DNA of 38,272 nt from Lachnospiraceae bacterium (lineage in GTDB: Bacteria > Bacillota > Clostridia > Lachnospirales > Lachnospiraceae): positions 1 through 38,272 of the forward strand of contig JAFXQR010000010.1 of the NCBI GenBank assembly GCA_017526985.1, written 5' to 3'. Position 1 is the first letter of the stretch. Every line of letters begins with the position of its first letter. This document shows positions 34,122 to 38,272 of the stretch, piece after piece. The notes below the pieces were generated by a model that was given only the letters and a program-made list of their open reading frames with translations, ran no database searches and was not told where the DNA came from. The translations under genes and the position numbers were made by a program.

Positions 34122-34871
34122 TTACTTTATATACTTACTGTAGCCGCCCTCGTTGATCTCGTTCACCAGGCTGCCATCGCCCTGCGCTACGATCTTACCG
34201 TCCACCAAAACATGGGTATGATCCACCGTCAGTGAATCCAGGATACGCGTGCTGTGAGTTATGATCAGCAGCGTGCCGCCGTTCTTCTGGAAGATCTCGA
34301 TGCCCTTGGAAACCGTGCGCACCGCATCCACATCCAGACCGGAGTCCGTCTCATCCAGGATGGCCAGCTTCGGCTCCAGCATCAAAAGCTGGAAGATCTC
34401 GGCTTTCTTTTTCTCACCGCCGGAAAAGCCCACATTTAAGTCGCGCTCCACATAGGACGGATCCATATCCAACAGCTTCAGCACCTCTTCCATCCGTTTC
34501 TTGAACTGGAAGATCTTCACCGGTTTGCCCGTCTTTTCACGGATCGCATTGCGCAGGAAAGCCTCCAGGGAAAGTCCCGGTACTTCCAGCGGGTTTTGGA
34601 AGGATAAGAAGATGCCCTTCTTTGCCCTTGCATCCACACTCAATTCCGTGATATCTTCGCCGTCAAAAAAGATCTTTCCGGAATTTACCTTATACACCGG
34701 GCTGCCCATGATCACATTGCCCAGGGTGGATTTACCGGCACCATTGTGTCCCATCAGGACATGCGTTTCCCCGCTGCCCACCGTCAGATCGATATGATGC
34801 AGGATCTCGCCTCCGTCTTCCTGTGCGATCCCGGCGCTCAGATCTTTGATCTCCAAAATCGTCTCTGCCAT
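34122..34871 (-). CDS. sufC: Fe-S assembly ATPase SufC
   Basis: A 249-residue ABC-type ATPase. Walker A is GHNGAGKST, the signature is GFSGGEKKKAEIFQL, and Walker B is LAILDETDSGLDVDA; the SGGEKKK form is characteristic of SufC. It powers SufBCD. It is the first gene of the operon, preceded by AAAGGGAC. Confidence 0.97.
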   Translation of the reverse strand: MAETILEIKDLSAGIAQEDGGEILHHIDLTVGSGETHVLMGHNGAGKSTLGNVIMGSPVYKVNSGKIFFDGEDITELSVDARAKKGIFLSFQNPLEVPGLSLEAFLRNAIREKTGKPVKIFQFKKRMEEVLKLLDMDPSYVERDLNVGFSGGEKKKAEIFQLLMLEPKLAILDETDSGLDVDAVRTVSKGIEIFQKNGGTLLIITHSTRILDSLTVDHTHVLVDGKIVAQGDGSLVNEINEGGYSKYIK

Positions 34872-34924
34872 TTCTGTCCCTTTCTATATAAAACATTTAC
34901 CTATAATTTTACTATGAGATATAT

Positions 34925-34953
34925 AGTATATCGTAACAAATCTTACAAATCAA
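34925..34953 (-). promoter_or_regulatory. Promoter of the suf operon
   Basis: TTGATT (34953-34948), a 17-base spacer and TATACT (34930-34925) on the minus strand. A short palindrome ACTAT-N7-ATAGT overlaps the -10 and start region and could be an operator. The promoter lies between the stop of the Ig-like protein gene and sufC. Confidence 0.7.
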
Positions 34954-34959
34954 GCAATT

Positions 34960-36747
34960 TCAAAATGCAGTGGTCACTACGCTTAAGTTCATCGAGTTGT
35001 CCAGGGTCACATACCAGCCGTTGCCGTCCCCGTCACACAGATAGGCCAGCGGCTGTCCGTCCACCAGCACCAGCTCGGTGGCGTACCAGTAACCGGCATC
35101 CTCCAGATAGATCTGCTCTTCCTTGCCGTTTTCCACATCCACACGCACCAGGCTCTCGCCGTCTTCCGTCGTGAACAACACATAATGATCATAGCCGACC
35201 ATACAGTAGGTATCGTGCTTGGTCCCGGTATGCGGTCCGGATACGATGGATTCCGTCCCGTTCTGAACATCCAGCGTACGCAGCGAGATGGTCTCGGTGT
35301 CATAATCAAAAGCGGAATAATACAGATAGTCTCCCGCCAGCTCGGCCACATCACATTCATATGCATAACCGCAGGATTCGCATACATAACCGTAGTCTTC
35401 TCCGGTCCACGGATCCAGCAGTTCCCACACATCACCGTCGAACAAAAAAATCAGATCGTCCTCCGTGATCTCGTAACAGTACACGCCGTATTCCCACAGC
35501 ACATCCGCCTTGCCGGTCATGGATAGTTTCACAAGCCGGCTATAATCCGTATAAAAAATATAATTCTTGTATACGCAGAAATCCGATACCGCGTCTTCCA
35601 CCAGAAGCGACGGAGCAGCACCGTTCAGATACATACTGTACAATGCATCCGTACCGTAAGTGCCGTTTGCCGCATCCCCTTCGCCGAAGAGCAGCTTATT
35701 ACCGTCTGTTCCGATGACCGTCACGATCCTTCCGTCCGCCGGCTCATACACCAGCTGCGGTTCCGATCCTTTGTCATCCAGCGGCAGACGGTACAGCGCA
35801 TTATGTTCCTTACCCCCGCGCTTAAAGATCAGATCATTCCCGATCTGGATCGCATCCACGCTTTCTTTATAGATACCGTCGTCTTCGAAACGCACATTGG
35901 CCACAGACGCAGCAACATCTCCGGAAGCCACCGTGTTGTTCGTCACCAGATCCACCGGGATCTCCGCGCCCCCCGGGAACTTCTGATCCAACACGGATGC
36001 AACCTGCAGGTCGATCTTCTTTGCCGGCAGTGCTTCACTCCACCCGGTATCATAGATGGCCGCCTCATTCTCATTGGCTGCCACATAGATCGTATACCGG
36101 CTGCCATGTCTGCGGCTGCCGTAATACACCTCCAGATCCGCTACCGCATCCAGCTTAAAATACGCTGCATGATCCACCGAATCCGTCAGCGCCGCAGCAT
36201 CACTTGCCATGATTTCTTCACGGCTCATCTCTTTAATCTGCGTGCTGCCCTTGATATAATTCTCCGTCTTGGGTCCGATGAAATAATAATAGCTGCCGTC
36301 TTCCAGGAAGTAATAATCGCCGTCTTCCGTCTCCCATGCCGTACCGGCAATGCTGGCGATGGGTGCTTTTTTGACCACCACCGAACACTTCAGGTCCTCA
36401 CAATGATCTGCCGATAGCGTAAGGATCATCTGTCCCGCCTGCCTTGCCGTCACCTCTGCCGTACCGTCCTTGTTGTCCCTGACGGATGCCACATCACGGT
36501 CACCTGCCGTCCATTTTATCGTCGGTTCTCCCAGACGGTGATAGTTCATGATCTGCATAGTGACCTTATCCCCTTCCAGCATGCTCAGGCTCTGTTCCGA
36601 TAGTGTGATCTTCTGGATCTCCGGCTCACCCTTAAACCAGCCCAGGATCACTCCCATCAAAAGAAGTGTTGCCCCCAGCACCGCAATGCCGATCACTACC
36701 AGCTTTGCGATGAGGCCTCCGATACTTTTCTGCTGTTCATTTTCCAT
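34960..36747 (-). CDS. Membrane-anchored Ig-like / propeller-like extracytoplasmic protein
   Basis: A 595-residue protein with one N-terminal transmembrane segment (residues 12-34, AKLVVIGIAVLGATLLLMGV). Residues about 45-130 resemble a bacterial Ig-like (BIG2) domain, with the IKWTAGDRDVASV and AGQMILTLSA strands. Residues about 280-595 consist of repeated beta-rich blades (LYRLPLDDKG, LYSMYLNG, LVKLSMTGK) like proteins labelled DUF5050, which fold as propellers. A cysteine cluster CESCGYAYEC occurs in the late part, unusual for a surface domain. Function is unknown. It begins 3 bases after the mfd stop, so it is in the mfd transcript. ATG at 36747 follows GAGGG. Confidence 0.75.
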   Translation of the reverse strand: MENEQQKSIGGLIAKLVVIGIAVLGATLLLMGVILGWFKGEPEIQKITLSEQSLSMLEGDKVTMQIMNYHRLGEPTIKWTAGDRDVASVRDNKDGTAEVTARQAGQMILTLSADHCEDLKCSVVVKKAPIASIAGTAWETEDGDYYFLEDGSYYYFIGPKTENYIKGSTQIKEMSREEIMASDAAALTDSVDHAAYFKLDAVADLEVYYGSRRHGSRYTIYVAANENEAAIYDTGWSEALPAKKIDLQVASVLDQKFPGGAEIPVDLVTNNTVASGDVAASVANVRFEDDGIYKESVDAIQIGNDLIFKRGGKEHNALYRLPLDDKGSEPQLVYEPADGRIVTVIGTDGNKLLFGEGDAANGTYGTDALYSMYLNGAAPSLLVEDAVSDFCVYKNYIFYTDYSRLVKLSMTGKADVLWEYGVYCYEITEDDLIFLFDGDVWELLDPWTGEDYGYVCESCGYAYECDVAELAGDYLYYSAFDYDTETISLRTLDVQNGTESIVSGPHTGTKHDTYCMVGYDHYVLFTTEDGESLVRVDVENGKEEQIYLEDAGYWYATELVLVDGQPLAYLCDGDGNGWYVTLDNSMNLSVVTTAF

Positions 36748-36750
36748 AGT

Positions 36751-38272
36751 TTATCCCTCTGTCTTTGGAAACAATACCGCAAAGCTGGCCACTACTTTTT
36801 CGCACTCTGCCAGCAACAGCTCTGCATCCTGCTCCACCAGCCCCTCGATCTCATATACATAGATAAATTCCGGATCCGGTCCGGTCTGCAGCCGCAAGTC
36901 TCCGGCGTATTCATTCACCAGCACCGGGATCTGCGTGGTATCCACCGGCGCGTTTCGTTCCATGATAAAACGGATGCGTCCCACTTTTCCGCGGATCTCT
37001 GTTATATGATAAGTCACGGCCTGCGCTTTGACAAGAGCTATGCGCAGCAGATTCTCCGCCTGCTTGGGCAGCGTGCCGAAGCGGTCTTTCAGTTCATCCC
37101 GCATGGCATCGGCATCCGCCGCATCCCGTACCGCCGCGATCCGCTTGTAGATATCCAGCTTCTGCATTTCGTTGACGATATACTCCGGCGGAATGTACGC
37201 ATTCACATCCAGATCGATGGTGCAGTTGCCGTCGACCGTCTCCTTTACACCCTGTTCCTCGCGTACGGCTTCCTCCAGCATCTTGCAGTACAGATCATAG
37301 CCCACGCTCTCGATATGCCCGTGCTGTTCTTTGCCCAGCAAAGTACCGGCACCGCGGATCTCCAGATCCCGCATGGCGATCTTGAAGCCGCTGCCCAGAT
37401 CGGTAAATTCCCGGATCGCCGTCAGACGCTTCTCTGCCACTTCCTTCAGTACTTTGTTGCGCTGGTACATCAGGAAGGCATAGCTGATGCGGTCGGAACG
37501 TCCCACACGGCCACGAAGCTGGTACAACTGCGACAATCCCAGCTGGTCCGCATCGTGAATGATCATGGTATTGACATTCGGGATATCCAGACCGGTCTCG
37601 ATGATGGTGGTGGACACCAGCACATCGATCTCTTTTTTGATGAAGCGCATCATGATATCTTCCAGCTCGCGTTCCTGCATCTGCCCATGTGCATAGGCCA
37701 CACTGGCTTCCGGCACCAGCTGCGCCACCATGGCCGCCATATCCTGAATGTTATTGACACGATTATAAACATAGTACACCTGCCCGCCGCGGTTCAGCTC
37801 ACGCTGCACGGCTTCGCGTACCATTTCCTCATTGAACTCGCACACATAGGTCTGGATCGGCTGCCGGTTTTCCGGAGCTTCCTCCAAAAGACTCATATCG
37901 CGGATCCCCACCAGGCTCATATGCAGGGTACGCGGAATGGGGGTCGCCGTCAGTGTCAGCACGTCCACATTCTCCCGCAGCTGCTTGATCTTTTCCTTGT
38001 GCGCCACGCCGAAACGCTGCTCCTCGTCGATGATGAGCAGTCCCTGATCGGTAATGACCACGTCCTTGGACAGCAGGCGGTGGGTTCCGATCACGATATC
38101 CACCAGACCTTTCTTCAGATCCGCGAGCGCCTTTTTGATCTGCCCCGGCGAACGGAAACGGGAAAGCATCTCGATGCGCACCGGATACTGGCTCATCCGT
38201 TCCCGGAAAGTGTTGTAATGCTGCTCCGCCAAAATGGTGGTAGGCACCAGATACGCCACCTGCTTACCCTCC
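36751..38272 (-). CDS. mfd: Transcription-repair coupling factor Mfd, 5' part outside window
   Basis: The open frame runs to the right edge; the visible 506 codons are the C-terminal half. The chain enters just after the helicase motif I region ([19 protein letters not shown]), then shows the DEEQRFG Walker B box, [16 protein letters not shown], the [14 protein letters not shown] motif, QLRGRVGR motif VI, the translocation-in-RecG (TRG) hairpin, and the C-terminal autoinhibitory domain from about residue 340. Mfd removes RNA polymerase stalled at lesions and recruits UvrA. The N-terminal UvrB-like and RNA polymerase-binding domains lie beyond 38272. Confidence 0.96.
   Translation of the reverse strand, partial: EGKQVAYLVPTTILAEQHYNTFRERMSQYPVRIEMLSRFRSPGQIKKALADLKKGLVDIVIGTHRLLSKDVVITDQGLLIIDEEQRFGVAHKEKIKQLRENVDVLTLTATPIPRTLHMSLVGIRDMSLLEEAPENRQPIQTYVCEFNEEMVREAVQRELNRGGQVYYVYNRVNNIQDMAAMVAQLVPEASVAYAHGQMQERELEDIMMRFIKKEIDVLVSTTIIETGLDIPNVNTMIIHDADQLGLSQLYQLRGRVGRSDRISYAFLMYQRNKVLKEVAEKRLTAIREFTDLGSGFKIAMRDLEIRGAGTLLGKEQHGHIESVGYDLYCKMLEEAVREEQGVKETVDGNCTIDLDVNAYIPPEYIVNEMQKLDIYKRIAAVRDAADADAMRDELKDRFGTLPKQAENLLRIALVKAQAVTYHITEIRGKVGRIRFIMERNAPVDTTQIPVLVNEYAGDLRLQTGPDPEFIYVYEIEGLVEQDAELLLAECEKVVASFAVLFPKTEG

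Noticed and set aside
1-38272. tRNA, rRNA, CRISPR or restriction/defence genes
   Set aside because: No cloverleaf, rRNA block, spacer array or defence-family motif was recognised on either strand by reading; a covariance or profile search was not possible here.

Overview
The window is chromosomal DNA from a Gram-positive anaerobe of the Clostridia, most likely Lachnospiraceae. This is inferred from SAM-I riboswitch control of metK, an ATP-type pfkA, a sufCBDSU cluster, a stand-alone RelQ-type synthetase, a CwlJ/SleB hydrolase, near-consensus SigA-type promoters and a small conserved gene family typical of that group. Genus cannot be named. Most genes lie on the minus strand. The plus-strand genes are an HD-GYP gene and a three-gene transporter/amidase operon.

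Layout from left to right. (1) 1-2071: the end of what looks like an integrated conjugative element. It has parB (cut by the window edge), parA, an 85-codon basic gene, a 26-codon leader ORF, a hairpin-plus-U-tract, and an inverted repeat directly abutting the lysS stop codon that looks like an attachment site. (2) 2072-8599: a minus-strand housekeeping run argF-birA-(small conserved gene)-coaX-dusB-greA-lysS, with promoters before argF and greA and two copies of a 46-bp palindromic repeat around dusB. (3) 8625-10151: a secreted SH3b/CwlJ-type hydrolase whose leader carries an exact match to the WalR box. (4) 10209-16628: dnaE-pfkA-rRNA/tRNA methyltransferase-proC from one consensus promoter. 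(5) 16666-19617: metK under a complete SAM-I riboswitch, divergent from an HD-GYP phosphodiesterase gene. (6) 19624-25794: murA with its own perfect promoter, a LysM/G5-like/M23 endopeptidase, and upstream of it a 973-residue membrane-anchored coiled-coil protein built from repeats. (7) 25795-29579: an intergenic stretch with overlapping hairpins, relQ, and a plus-strand operon of a VUT-family (queuosine-precursor type) transporter with a structured leader, an amidase-signature enzyme and a 90-residue unknown. (8) 29581-34953: the sufCBDSU Fe-S assembly operon with a third repeat copy expanded in tandem. (9) 34960-38272: a membrane-anchored Ig-like/propeller-like protein coupled to the 3' part of mfd.

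Envelope functions recur: murA, the M23 endopeptidase, the CwlJ-type hydrolase, the large coiled-coil anchor and the Ig-like surface protein. Second-messenger functions are also present (HD-GYP for c-di-GMP, RelQ for ppGpp). The most unusual items are the 46-bp repeat family with paired base changes in one stem, the structured leader of the transporter/amidase operon, the repeat-built coiled-coil protein cotranscribed with an endopeptidase, the WalR box, and the element/lysS junction.
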